A DNA stretch of 64,000 bases from Ciona intestinalis (Eukaryota; Chordata; Ascidiacea; Phlebobranchia; Cionidae): NCBI RefSeq assembly GCF_000224145.3, contig NC_020176.2:4439825-4503824 (forward strand). The letters run 5' to 3'. Under the pieces are notes generated by a model. That model worked only from the letters and a program-made list of their open reading frames with translations, was not told where the DNA came from and searched no databases. Shown here one piece after another: positions 45,622-56,500 of the stretch; the first letter of the stretch is position 1; each line of letters opens with the position of its first letter. A program made the position numbers and the translations under genes.

Positions 45622-47168
45622 ATGGCTTTAGTTAGTTGGTTCTTAATCTTGTGTTTGTTGTTGAGTGTTATATGCTGTTGTGTTGAAGGTGATGTGTGCA
45701 GAAACAAATCAACGGCTTTTGGTTTTCGTTGCACGTGTAAGACGCTCAAAGTACCTTGCAAATGTCAATGTAGATTGCCCCATGAAAACACACCATATAA
45801 AAAGCAACAGCGAAATGTTGTCTGTGACGCTGTTTATGACTGCTATGATCACTTTGACAGATGTGGATGTACATTCAACCAACCTAGAACACGGACCCAA
45901 AACTACACAGTTTCGTGTTGCTTTAATAGAAGCTACCCGAATTGCACAAAACCGTCACAGAAAGAGCATACATTTGCATCTGCCAATGACTTAATTGGCA
46001 ACGTTTACCTACGTATACTGTTTTGGCTCGTTGGCGCATTTGCTTTTCTCGGAAATTCATTCGTCTTTCTGAGAACTCTGGCCAAATATACCCGGACAGG
46101 TAATCAAAGTGTAAAGCAAGGTTTTCGCTGGTTGATTCTAAACCTGTCACTGTCTGATTGCCTTATGGGCGTTTATTTGATTGCAATTTCCATTCAAGGA
46201 GTTGTATATCAGGGCGGGTATTTATCCGCTTACGATCTAATCTGGCGCTCGGGAAAAACTTGTCAATTGTTTGGGGTGTTGGCTCTGACGTCATCAGAAG
46301 CGTCAGCATTTATAATGGTGACAATGACGTCATTTCGTCTCGCTGCTGTCTGCTTCCCATTTAAAATGGAAAACGCGCGGCAAATCTGGTACAGGATATC
46401 GACAACTATTGCGTGGTTGTTCGCCATACTTGTAGGAACTTCTCCAGCTTGGTATAATACGTCCGGCTACTTTGTAACTGGCCTTCTTTTCACCAAATTA
46501 CACCGCAACAACAGTATCACCTACTCAATGAAAAAAACTGACTTTATAAAATTGCATACAGCTGTTCAAATGATACTGATGACCAAACATGGCAGGGAGC
46601 AAAGCGGAGTTTTGAACAGACCTTCAGGAACACCAAAATCACTGGAGAGTTTGGTTACTTTGGTAGCACCAGTGTATGCATGCCGAACATATTCTCCACA
46701 TTAGAGGACGAGGCGTGGGAGTTTTCAATGTTTCTAATTATATTAAACTTCCTTTTGTTTATCTACATGGCGATATGCTACCTGGTTATTTACAAAATAA
46801 ACTCGAACCCACATAGACGGCAAGAAGGAAGGAAACTCAAGAAAAGAATCTCAATACTGGTTGCAACTGACTTTTGCTGTTGGGTCCCAGTTTGCGTAAT
46901 GGCTTGCGTAAGCTTTAATGGGACCCGTCTTGATCCAACAGCCTACATTGTTAGTGCCGGCTTCTTGTTGCCGATAAATAGCGCTTTAAACCCAATCATT
47001 TATTCTAAAGTGTTGGGAAGAAGCATCAACAGTGCGGCGAGGTGGTTCAGTAATAAATGCTCAAGACTTCCCAAATCAATCCCCGAAAAAATCTCGTCCA
47101 AACTTAACCTTACGTCAGACCAAGAGATGGCGCGAGGTTCGTTACGTGAAACCGAATCGTCACTTTAA
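45622..47168 (+). CDS. Relaxin-receptor-like GPCR with LDLa-like ectodomain, copy 2
   Basis: Same structure as copy 1: exons 45622-46451 and 46628-47168, 456 residues, every landmark shifted by 3342 bases. Protein differences are concentrated in the ectodomain (for example ENTPYKKQQRNVV against ENTTWKRQKRNGV, and CCFNRSYPNC against CCYNISFPKC), with a few in TM1-2 and the first outer loop. From DLIWRSGK onward the two proteins are identical, and the DNA including the intron differs at only a couple of bases in about 900. All ectodomain cysteines are kept. A TTTTATTCACAG site 40 bases before the ATG may be the acceptor for a leader. The stop lies 567 bases from the convergent acetylcholine receptor stop. 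Confidence 0.8.
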
Positions 47169-47735
47169 TGAAATTATTGTATATTCGGTTACTGGTTTTC
47201 CCATGTATATAACCCATAAGCAACGCACATTCTATGCTCACTGTCACAAAATTATCTTTTCTGTTATTTATAAGCTCTTGCTCAATCTATCCTTATAATA
47301 GACAAAGTTCTGTATTTTATAATTGCATTTTTTTAATTGACAAAGTTCTGTATTTTATAATTGCATTTTTTTAATTGACAAAATTCTGTATTTTATAATT
47401 GCATTTTTTTAATTGACAAAATTCTGTATTTTATAATTGCATTCTTTTAATTGACCAAGTTCTGTATTTTATAATTGAAATTCCACATAAGACATTTTCT
47501 GTAGACAGTAACCTTTCTAACCATCCGGTTGCCAAAGCGATTATCACGATTGTCACATAACCCCAACAACCCCGCACCTCATATAGCATATTGTGGGGTA
47601 AGATGGTAACCATTAGCACATATTATCCCATGTTTTCTCGTGTTTTTAACATATGACGTCACTCTATAATTATGTGGTTTAGTACTAAACGGGACAAGAA
47701 AGGAAAATAAAAACGTCCCATCTTACCCCACCGTA
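47169..47735. other. Tail-to-tail spacer
   Basis: The 3' flank of receptor copy 2 with a 39-bp tandem array (about 47300-47480), then a MITE (47590-47738) that borders the acetylcholine receptor stop codon. Confidence 0.6.
47300..47480. repeat. 39-bp tandem repeat, 3' of receptor copy 2
   Basis: About five units matching the array at 43966-44180, so the array predates or was copied with the duplication. Confidence 0.93.
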
Positions 47736-47738
47736 CTA
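47590..47738. mobile_element. 190-bp MITE at the receptor stop codon
   Basis: Left end TTGTGGGGTAAGATGG, right end CGTCCCATCTTACCCCACCG, then TACTATA. Read on the minus strand the coding sequence runs GAC GTA TAG TAC GGT GGG G: the stop sits on the TA-type target site and first element bases. Compared with copy 44272-44447 it lacks about 25 internal bases. Confidence 0.75.
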
Positions 47739-50700
47739 TACGTCATCGGGATAAACAAACTCTTCGTCCGTGAATCGATAAACAATTAGTAGAACAACTA
47801 TTCCAATGTTGATTATGACGTAAACAATAAGGAAGATTCTATCCACCAATGAGCTTACAAGCTTCCATTCGTCTTTTAATTTCTTTTCTTCCGCTTCTTT
47901 TTGTTGTTTTTCACAAATGTATCTGAAAATATTTTTTTTTACGCAATATATATAAAATTTTAAAGACGAAGATTTTTTGTTTATTTATTTTTAATTGAGC
48001 CAAAAACCTCATAGCAACAAAGACTTAAAATAAACCATATATAGACAAGCGAATAACATTTTATAAGTTCCAAGTTTAAAACGCAATCTTTAAGCATAAA
48101 AGTATTAGTCACAACAAATGTTAAAACATAACAAGAGGTGTCCTGATAAATGGAATATTTAAAAAAATATTTTATCGTCTCATTTGGTAGTAAACAAAAT
48201 AATTACAGAATTTTTTCACCGTAATATATCGCGACTCTAAGAGCGGCGTAAAGTGGTAAAAACACGGTTAGGAAACATGGGAACTTACGACGGTATCCCA
48301 TTTTACCCCATATAGTAATTGACATTAATGTAACTTGCTAGCTGCCCACAACTTACATTAAGTTCTCTATGCTCTTGTTGATTCTTATTAGTTGCCTATC
48401 CATGTGTGTATTCATCATAACATTGTGTGTCATATGCTTGGAGTAGTATCCAGACAACTGCAACCTCTCCTTAAAAATATGTTCAGATTAAAGGCACATA
48501 TTTATCTGACATGAATTTGCTTATGCCTGTTTTTTTGTATAATAAAAACCAATTATGGATAAAACGGCAGACTCAATATATTGCCATTAACTAATGCAAC
48601 TTATTTATCCTTGCTGGCGGGCTTTCCATCGTTACAACATGGTGTTCTATTTCACACACCTTGTGCCCGCTACCATTTACAACATGTAACTTTGTAGCTG
48701 ATTATTTTTATGTACGGCGGACAATTTATACAACCTATAAAGGACCACTGGTATTGAACAATTGCTGCTAAGTGTCTTGCCCAAGAACACATACGCGCAC
48801 AATGGTAGCAGGGAAGAGCCTTGAACCCATTACCGCTGGGTTACATAGGCAGGCGCGCTAACCACTTTGCCACGGCGTCAGACGAAAAAGTTTTCTTTTG
48901 TGGTAAAAAAAGAGAAGTCTTAGTTTAATATTACATAACTCACCGCCCCGTTAGGGTGAAGATTCATACATCCTGTTTCAAGCTTATCACGATGATGCAT
49001 TCGAGCAAGAGAACGTTCTAGAATCTTCCCGAAACAATAACGTTTGTTGGTTGAAGGGTTCGTTGCGACAGGAGAATAATAATGTTTGTATGAGGTGTTT
49101 CTGTCGGAATATTGAAAGTATATTTCGTGACTTTTGTTTCAACCAAAATTAATTTGTTGTAAATAAACCCAACTTGATATGTGGTTTATTCATACTGTAT
49201 TATATGTTTAGCATCCATTTTACTCCACAGGTTTTAACTGCTAACGTGTTTTTAACGGATATAATTTTGTTGCTAATTCACTTCTCTTTGTTGTTTTAAA
49301 TAAACTTATATTTCCCAAGGCATTCAAAGAAAATAAATATTTCTGTAATGTTACAGTGGGGTGAGGGAAGATGGGACACCTTTAGCACAAAATATATAAA
49401 TATCCTGGTCGTGTTTTAAGCAATTAACAATGGTGCTTGAAAGTCGCGAGGGCAAGGTTTTATAATTCTTTGAATGTTCTTTGTTTATTACTAAAATGTA
49501 CGAGAAAATAGAATGAAAAGGTGTCCCATCTTCCCCCATCCCACTATATATCTTCTAGTGTTATGATATATGTTTCACCTTTTAATTGAATTACCTTTGC
49601 GAGGAAGTCGACCCTTTATTGGAGAACTTGAGAATAAATATCTTAAATATAAGAATGCTGTGTAGACATTATGCTTACTAATTGAGATATAGCGTGGACG
49701 ACTTTTGGACACATGGTGTATTTATACACCTCATGTTCACTGTCGAGTTATACCATGGGTGTCTTCTTATACACCAGACACACATGGTCTGTTCATACAC
49801 CTCATGCTCACTGTTGAGTTATAACATGGGTGTTTTCTTATACACCAGACACACATGGTGTATTCATACACCTCATGTTCACTGTCGAGTTATAACATGG
49901 GTGTCTTTTTATACACCAGCAGACAAATGATATATACAAACCATAATAAATATAAATTACGTACTTGGGCAATATCTCAACAAAGATGCGACGAATCATC
50001 GGTGGCATAGGATGACACTTAGGGTGACGGTAATACATGTTCACTGTTATGATTGACACGGCTATGGACAGCGTTACAAAGATTGTCGTCAACAGGAGAT
50101 ATTGTCCTGTTGATAAATTATTTGTATGTGACTGCAATATTATACCAACACTGTAATAAATTCCGCGAATCCGGATCTGATGGTCATAGAGTTAAACGAT
50201 TCATTTGTTTGTTACTGGCTGTCCAAACTATCAGCCATACAAAAAAAAAGAAAAAATCCCCAAAACAATCTCCCACAAAGTAACATACATGGTAACTCGT
50301 ATAAGCAGGCACGAAGTGTATGTGAAACAGAACACGCGTGTTATAACGACTCCCGCTTTTTGCCACGTGAAGATAAAGCAATTAAGTTACGTATTCATTC
50401 ATACCTAAAAGGGGAACCACCAGTGACGTAGAAGGTACGATATCAATGATTAGAATAAGAAACACAGTGAGGGCGACCAGCACTGAGATGCATAATGTGA
50501 TTTTCTCCATGCTTCCAACAGGAAGGAAAAATACCTGAAATAACAAAATTTGTAATGTTCGTTAGACTTGTTGTCTGAATTAAAATATACTTCTCTGGGG
50601 TGTCCTATACGAACCTATGTTATAACTCGACAGTGAGCATNNNNNNNNNNNNNNNNNNNNNNNNNNNNNNNNNNNNNNNNNNNNNNNNNNNNNNNNNNNN

Positions 50701-52517
50701 NNNNNNNNNNNNNNNNNNNNNNNNNNNNNNNNNNNNNNNNNNNNNNNNNNNNNNNNNNNNNNNNNNNNNNNNNNNNNNNNNNNNNNNNNNNNNNNNNNNN
50801 NNNNNNNNNNNNNNNNNNNNNNNNNNNNNNNNNNNNNNNNNNNNNNNNNNNNNNNNNNNNNNNNNNNNNNNNNNNNNNNNNNNNNNNNNNNNNNNNNNNN
50901 NNNNNNNNNNNNNNNNNNNNNNNNNNNNNNNNNNNNNNNNNNNNNNNNNNNNNNNNNNNNNNNNNNNNNNNNNNNNNNNNNNNNNNNNNNNNNNNNNNNN
51001 NNNNNNNNNNNNNNNNNNNNNNNNNNNNNNNNNNNNNNNNNNNNNNNNNNNNNNNNNNNNNNNNNNNNNNNNNNNNNNNNNNNNNNNNNNNNNNNNNNNN
51101 NNNNNNNNNNNNNNNNNNNNNNNNNNNNNNNNNNNNNNNNATTTTGTGGCAAAACAGATACCGTTTGCACCTTAAACCTTTACTCCCTGGTCGAGTTTTG
51201 AACAATGGAAGAAAAAAGTGGCCCGTCTTACCCCATTCTACGATAAAAAATGTCCCGTTTTACCTCTAATAAAACGTCACTTATACGTCTTTACTTACTT
51301 ATTATAAAGAGCAATATCCGGAGTCCAAATCAAGTCAGTGCGAAGTCGGAAATTGTCGAGGCCACCGTATTCTTGTGGTTTCCATATTATATCATGGTCC
51401 TTCCATTCCATCTTCAACCACAAGCGTGTTACAAGTACTTCCTGCAACATATGGTGTAAAAGGTTATTTATCATAGTAGGGTGGGGTAAGATGGTTGGTA
51501 CATATTATCCTATATTCCCTAATCTTGTGTTTTTCAACAGTAAGGCTGCGGTTTCATAATTCTGTAAAAAATCTTTTTTTGCTTCTAAATGTGACGAGAA
51601 AGATGAATACATGTCTCATCTTACCCCACCCTACTATACCCACGCGTGCTGGGACAGTTATAACACCATAGGTCTTATTGTGCTCGTTGTGTAATTAATG
51701 TAGACACCTCGTGATCGAATTTTGAAATTCTTAAAACGCTATACAAGGTATTGAATATCCTATTCACTCGTCAGTCGTCACTTTATTGCAAGCAAAGCGA
51801 CAAAATTATTTATTCCTGTCTTGTATGCAACCCATAACACTTTAAGCTTCACCACATACACTTTTCTCCGACAGTTCCACGATTTGCACAAGCCCCAAAC
51901 CAAACTTAACCACAACAGCGTCAGAAAATCGAACCACTGGCCGCGATAAAGGACTGAAACCAAAAACAAAGTTTAAATTCGTGCCCGTTTAACTTATTTG
52001 ACAAGATAGAAAACCTGCACAGGGTCGGTTCCCCTCGTTCTTTGCCGCTGGGGAGACAACACAAACTTTATATTTGTTAAATATAAAGTAACTACGTTAC
52101 ACAAACACCAAGCATGCTGTTACCTTGCATGGATTGTTGCTTACCTGTATCTTTTACCATCATGGACAAGTTTGTTGGCCAGTTGTGTCTCATATTCGTA
52201 TATTGGGATTTCTGGGTCTGAATTAAAGAGTCAGAGTTTGGTGTTAATAAGCTAACTAATGATTTACCTTTAGATTTAATGGACCAGATTATAAGGTTAT
52301 GTTAAGGGTTGTTAGATAAGACGGTAACCTAAGCGTTATAAATTGTATTTAAAAAGAAAGTGTAGAAGTAGTATATAGTAGAGTCAATAGACTTGAAAAA
52401 TTAGCGATTTATTTAAGAGATCGAAGTTGTATTTATACCTGTCACTGCTTGTGCATATTCGACGATTAAAACCAATAAAATAAGCAGTTTCATGACTGCA
52501 ATATATCTGTACGACAT
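47736..52517 (-). CDS. Nicotinic acetylcholine receptor-type subunit (gap inside)
   Basis: Minus-strand exons: 52517-52439 (signal peptide; an in-frame ATG at 52493 is also possible), 52217-52145, 51953-51860, 51441-51299, [exon or exons lost in the gap 50641-51140], 50534-50405, 50106-49965, about 49130-48944, 48469-48357, 47922-47736. Phases agree on both sides of the gap. [13 protein letters not shown] and [13 protein letters not shown] belong to the ligand-binding domain; [20 protein letters not shown] and the following [19 protein letters not shown] span TM2 and the start of TM3. After the large cytoplasmic loop, [19 protein letters not shown] leads into TM4. The Cys-loop, TM1 and any alpha-type vicinal cysteines fall in the gap, so alpha or non-alpha status cannot be read. 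The acceptor chosen at 49130 (ACAAAAG) is weak. Forms a pentameric cation channel in the plasma membrane. Confidence 0.9.
48719..48880 (-). mobile_element. tRNA-derived SINE
   Basis: Minus strand: TGGCAAAGTGGTTAGCGCGCC (plus 48852-48872) is a perfect A-box context, and GGGTTCAAGGC (plus 48818-48828) a B box at the right spacing. The tail CACAATGGTAGC... and AAGTGTCTTGCCCAAG matches the copies at 18265 and 56220. It is in a receptor-gene intron. Confidence 0.75.
49353..49547. mobile_element. 190-bp MITE copy
   Basis: One of the best preserved: GTGGGGTGAGGGAAGATGGG at the left, GGTGTCCCATCTTCCCCCAT at the right, with the shared CGTGTTTTAAGCAATTAACA interior. Confidence 0.8.
49703..49920 (-). 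repeat. 71-bp minisatellite array (about 3 units)
   Basis: Reverse orientation, in the receptor-gene intron, ending about 45 bases from the exon at 49965. Confidence 0.9.
50280..50404. repeat. GTAACTT-family element at an exon donor
   Basis: Carries GGTAACTCGTATAAGCAGGC and GTTATAACGACTCCCGC. On the minus strand its end GAATGAATACGTAACTT begins two or three bases after the exon boundary at 50405, so the element overlaps the 5' splice site of that intron. Confidence 0.6.
50600..50640 (+). repeat. Start of a 71-bp minisatellite array
   Basis: GTTATAACTCGACAGTGAGC runs straight into the 500-N gap, so an array of unknown length occupies part of it. Confidence 0.85.
50641..51140. other. Assembly gap (500 N)
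   Basis: Exactly 500 N, a nominal size. By phase and family comparison the missing exon or exons of the acetylcholine receptor gene (roughly 100-110 residues with Cys-loop and TM1) belong here together with a minisatellite. Confidence 0.99.
51474..51637. mobile_element. 190-bp MITE copy (shortened)
   Basis: TAGTAGGGTGGGGTAAGATGG to CATCTTACCCCACCCTACTA: near-perfect terminal inverted repeats flanked by TA, with a shorter interior. Confidence 0.85.
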
Positions 52518-53546
52518 GTGTAAAATGTGAATGTGTCTACGCTATAATTTCTAAACCAATAAAAATATCTGATGTTAGTTAATAATAATAACTACATTCT
52601 GTTTTTCTGAACCTAAAAATAGTTTATCTGTTTTAAGCTAATCACAAATAAACTTAACAAAATTAAAACTTCATACACGACTGGCGCTTATAGCCCTTTA
52701 TTTACTGCTTAAGCTGTTCTAAGCATAATTTATATTTCAGTTGTTTTAAGCTATTAAAAATACACCAACGAAATCCAGTTTAATTTTTGACCACTACGTA
52801 ACCTATGTTTACAACTTAAGCTGCATTACAACACGATGCAATAGCCGTAATCCATCTTCATTACCCGACCATGGAATAGCGATTGATTTTCTTTGAACAC
52901 CCAGAGGAATAAAAAAGGCTCCGGTAGAAGATTAGCAGAAAATCGATCAAATAAACTCGAAGTCAATGGACTTGGCCTCGAATACAGTTCACGTTTTTAC
53001 TCATTAGGAAATTTTAATCCATACGTCGAAGGTGCGCTTTTTGCGAAACAGTTTCGTTTTAATATTCACAGTTGTGTTCTCTCCTTTTCATTTTTTGGTA
53101 ATAAACAAGGAACATTCTAAGAAATATAAAACTGTATCCTTACGACTTCCCTATAGACGGTTGTTAATTGTTTAAAACACTGGGATAATTGGATTTGATG
53201 TGCTAAAGGTGTCTTCCTCTACCCTACTATACAGTGCATGCAATATGCTAATTTACCTATATATGCAATACACTATAGTAGGCAATAGTTAAAACTTAAT
53301 ATTTTCACGCGTAATTTTTATTTTTACGTATTACCCTGATTAGATTTTTTTCTTGCGGGAATTGACGCCATCAACCGCCACCGATCAAGCCACAAAATAT
53401 CATAGATAAATTCAACGACAACAATCCAAGTCTGCTTATTTTTATTGCGAAAAAAAAACAACAATAACTACTGTTTGACCAAAAACCAAGCAGTAACAAA
53501 TTCGACTTTTTACGTGTTTTCACGAGGTGATGACGTAACGATGACG
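52518..53546. other. Spacer between acetylcholine receptor and TADA2A
   Basis: Upstream of the receptor gene and downstream of TADA2A. Contains a degenerate MITE (about 53020-53232). A GATGACGTAACGATGACGTCACGTG block straddles the TADA2A stop (53521-53551); on the minus strand the stop codon is part of it. No exon seen. Confidence 0.45.
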
Positions 53547-56500
53547 TCACGTGTTAATATGCCCTTGATCGATTAAAAAATCGTAAAGTTTTCTGGTTTT
53601 GTTGACGTCTATTTTTACAATGCTTCGTGCGCCTGCAAGTTTAACTTTCCCGTTCCGTGAAAACTCGTGGATGAGCGAAGCTTTGTATGTGAGATAAGCC
53701 TCGGGTACCAACCTTGCTTTGGCACAAAACTGTAAACATGGGTAAGGTTATACATTAATGTTAATGAAATAACATAAAAAGGGAAAGATATGCTCAATAT
53801 AAACATTCATTTCAGAACTAGTGAAGAAACATCTGGTACGTTTCAGATTAGGTTGGTGGAAAGTGTTAGAGGTTGGGGGTTAGGGTTTACAGTAGTAAAT
53901 AGTTATCGGGGTATTAGCATGAGTTGTTACGTTTATTGGTTAGCAGATAACGTAAGGGGAAGAATAAGGATTGCTCACTAGCAAAATCACAGTCATTTAA
54001 ATTTTAAAACATTCTACAAGTAAAATCTACTAGAGTAAGATTGCAAAAAATAGATTTAACCAAGCACTGGAGAATAGCTTTATCCATGAATTGGAAATGT
54101 GTAGTTAAGTTAACCACAAGTTGGACAACTTAACACATTATATACGTTGTAACAAAACATAGACATCTTACTTCTTTTTCAACAGCATTTAGTTTTTCCA
54201 CCCCCGGGAGGTCCGTTAGGTCAATAGGTGGCGCTGTTTTGCGCATGGTTGGTAATATAAGGGAAGTGTCAACAGTGTTGCCCAACCCTGCTTCAATGGC
54301 AGCCTGTAATGGGGGGGATGTATTGGTTAGAAATATAAAGCGCAACACTGGTGGGTGGGAACTTGAGTGACTTATCCATGGTTGCAACTCCCATGCCCAC
54401 AGTCGAGTACCCATTATAATACATGTGGTCAATCAGACAAGCATCAAAAAGTTTCCATATGATTCCCATCTGTAAAACTCCCCCACACAGGATTGGTGCT
54501 ACGTACTGCTACCTATTTTTGCCAAAAAGCGTTTGATCGACATTCTTGAAAACCGAATGGTGCAACATCTACAAATGGGAAACCTATGGCAACCTTTTAA
54601 ACATAAGCTGACCTGCCGTTGCAGCCACATGGCTAATGCAGCAGGATCATGCAAGTATGGAAGGATCTCCGACATGTGATTGGATCGAGATTTTGAAGAC
54701 TCTCGGTCGACTTTCAACTTTTCAAACATCTTCGCAACTAAAGGAATTATATTTATATTATGCTGGGAGGATTTTATTGGTTTGACATAATAGTATTCGA
54801 TGTACAAGAGATGGAATTGTGAAAATTTCTGTAAATCTGGCCAGGAAGTAGTGCTCATGAAGTTGGACAATTCTTGTAACGAAATACCAGTCAGAATCAG
54901 GTTTTATTATATTTTCTAGCACTGAATGTCACCCAAATGTTTATCATACAAACGTGTTATAAGCTGGTATCAATACAATGTTGTTGTAATGATACAAATA
55001 GCTATGGAGTTGATATCTGGTAATCAGGGTTTTTAATGGGATAACTCAGGCCTAAATGTCAGGTCACATGGTGTGTCAGCTGTAAGGACAAACCCGTATA
55101 GAATAAAACCAGAGAATACCAAGATCAAAACTTAGTTTTGCATTATGGCATGTTTTTACGTAAAACACATAATCTTTCTCCTGAATTAAACAACATTCTC
55201 ACCTCTGAATGAAGAAATTCCGTTTCTTCGATAATTTTGCAACTTCTTGATTTTCTTTTTCAACTCAAGTTCGACCCCGATGCTTTGCAGCAACATGTCG
55301 TGTGCGATCGGGTGTGACTGGATATGCATCAGTGGGCGCATTTTTTCTTCTACTTCTCTCAAATCTTGCGGTAACTTTCTTAAGTAACGCACTGCAATAG
55401 TGTATGATTAAATGAGTATAACTTATTTATCCTCGCACAGCGGGGCAACGACAGTTGTTATAACACGGGTGTTCTGTTTCATACACCTTGAGAGTTTAAG
55501 ACTACTTACAAGTTACCAAGTATGTAACTTACTTAGCCCCGTGTAGTAGGCAACAATTTTCGTCGTAACACAAGTGTTAACCTCATATTAGGCAACTCAA
55601 AAACAATAGTTAATTCATTTTCGCCACAACATTTCAACACAGAGATAAAAACAACTCACGCATGTGGTTTGAATTATTGATCAACCCAAACTTGCGGATG
55701 ATATGTTTCCTACGTGCTCGCTCCTGTAATCTGTTTGATGGGAAATTAGTTTCAATATAAAAGAGAAGCAAAAAATGAGATGGGGGGAAGGGTTTAATAA
55801 AAAAAGGGGGTGGGGTTAATTTACAAAACAATTTTTTTTTTGATTTTTTTAAAAGGAAGGTCACAGGCAGTAATTTAAACTGTTAAACCTACATTTAATG
55901 GCAAAACCAGTAAACGCCACGAGTTAGTAAATTATACCTTGATTGGTAGATTTTTACAACTGCAAGTTTGAGATTTTTCAATATTGGTTTATCATCAGGC
56001 GAGAAATAAATATCACTAATGTCCCATTCAGCGTAATTATCATATTCCTCCTGGAAGTCACCACGAGCTGCAAGGTACCTAAGGTGAGAAATGCTTGGTT
56101 TGATAAATGAAGAATGTAACTTATTTATTCTTGTGTGGCGGGGCAACAACAATCGTTAAAACATAGGTGTTCGGTTTCATACACCTCGTGCCCGCTTTAG
56201 ATTTGGAACAGATGTAACTATGTGGGCTATGTCTTTACAGTATGGCTAACAAGTGTCTTTCCCAACGACCACAATGGTGGCAGCATTGAGCCTTGATCCG
56301 GCAAACTCAGAGCTCTAACCAGTAAACTTTAGGCTGTTACTCCACCGTATCATATGTTTTACTAGTATTCCTTGTATTTTATTTTAAATCCCTGTATATA
56401 TACAATATACTCACCCTGCCATATTCTGAGCTCTATGTGACTCGGGCAATGGTCGGCATGGATCCTCACAAGGTTTAAAGGGAATTGGTATCGAAGGTGG

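Noticed and set aside
49590-49625. Extra 32-base exon of the acetylcholine receptor gene
   Set aside because: It has AG and GT borders, but joining it shifts the following exon into a frame with an early stop.
50580-51205. Open frames of nearly 200 codons on both strands
   Set aside because: They consist almost wholly of N.
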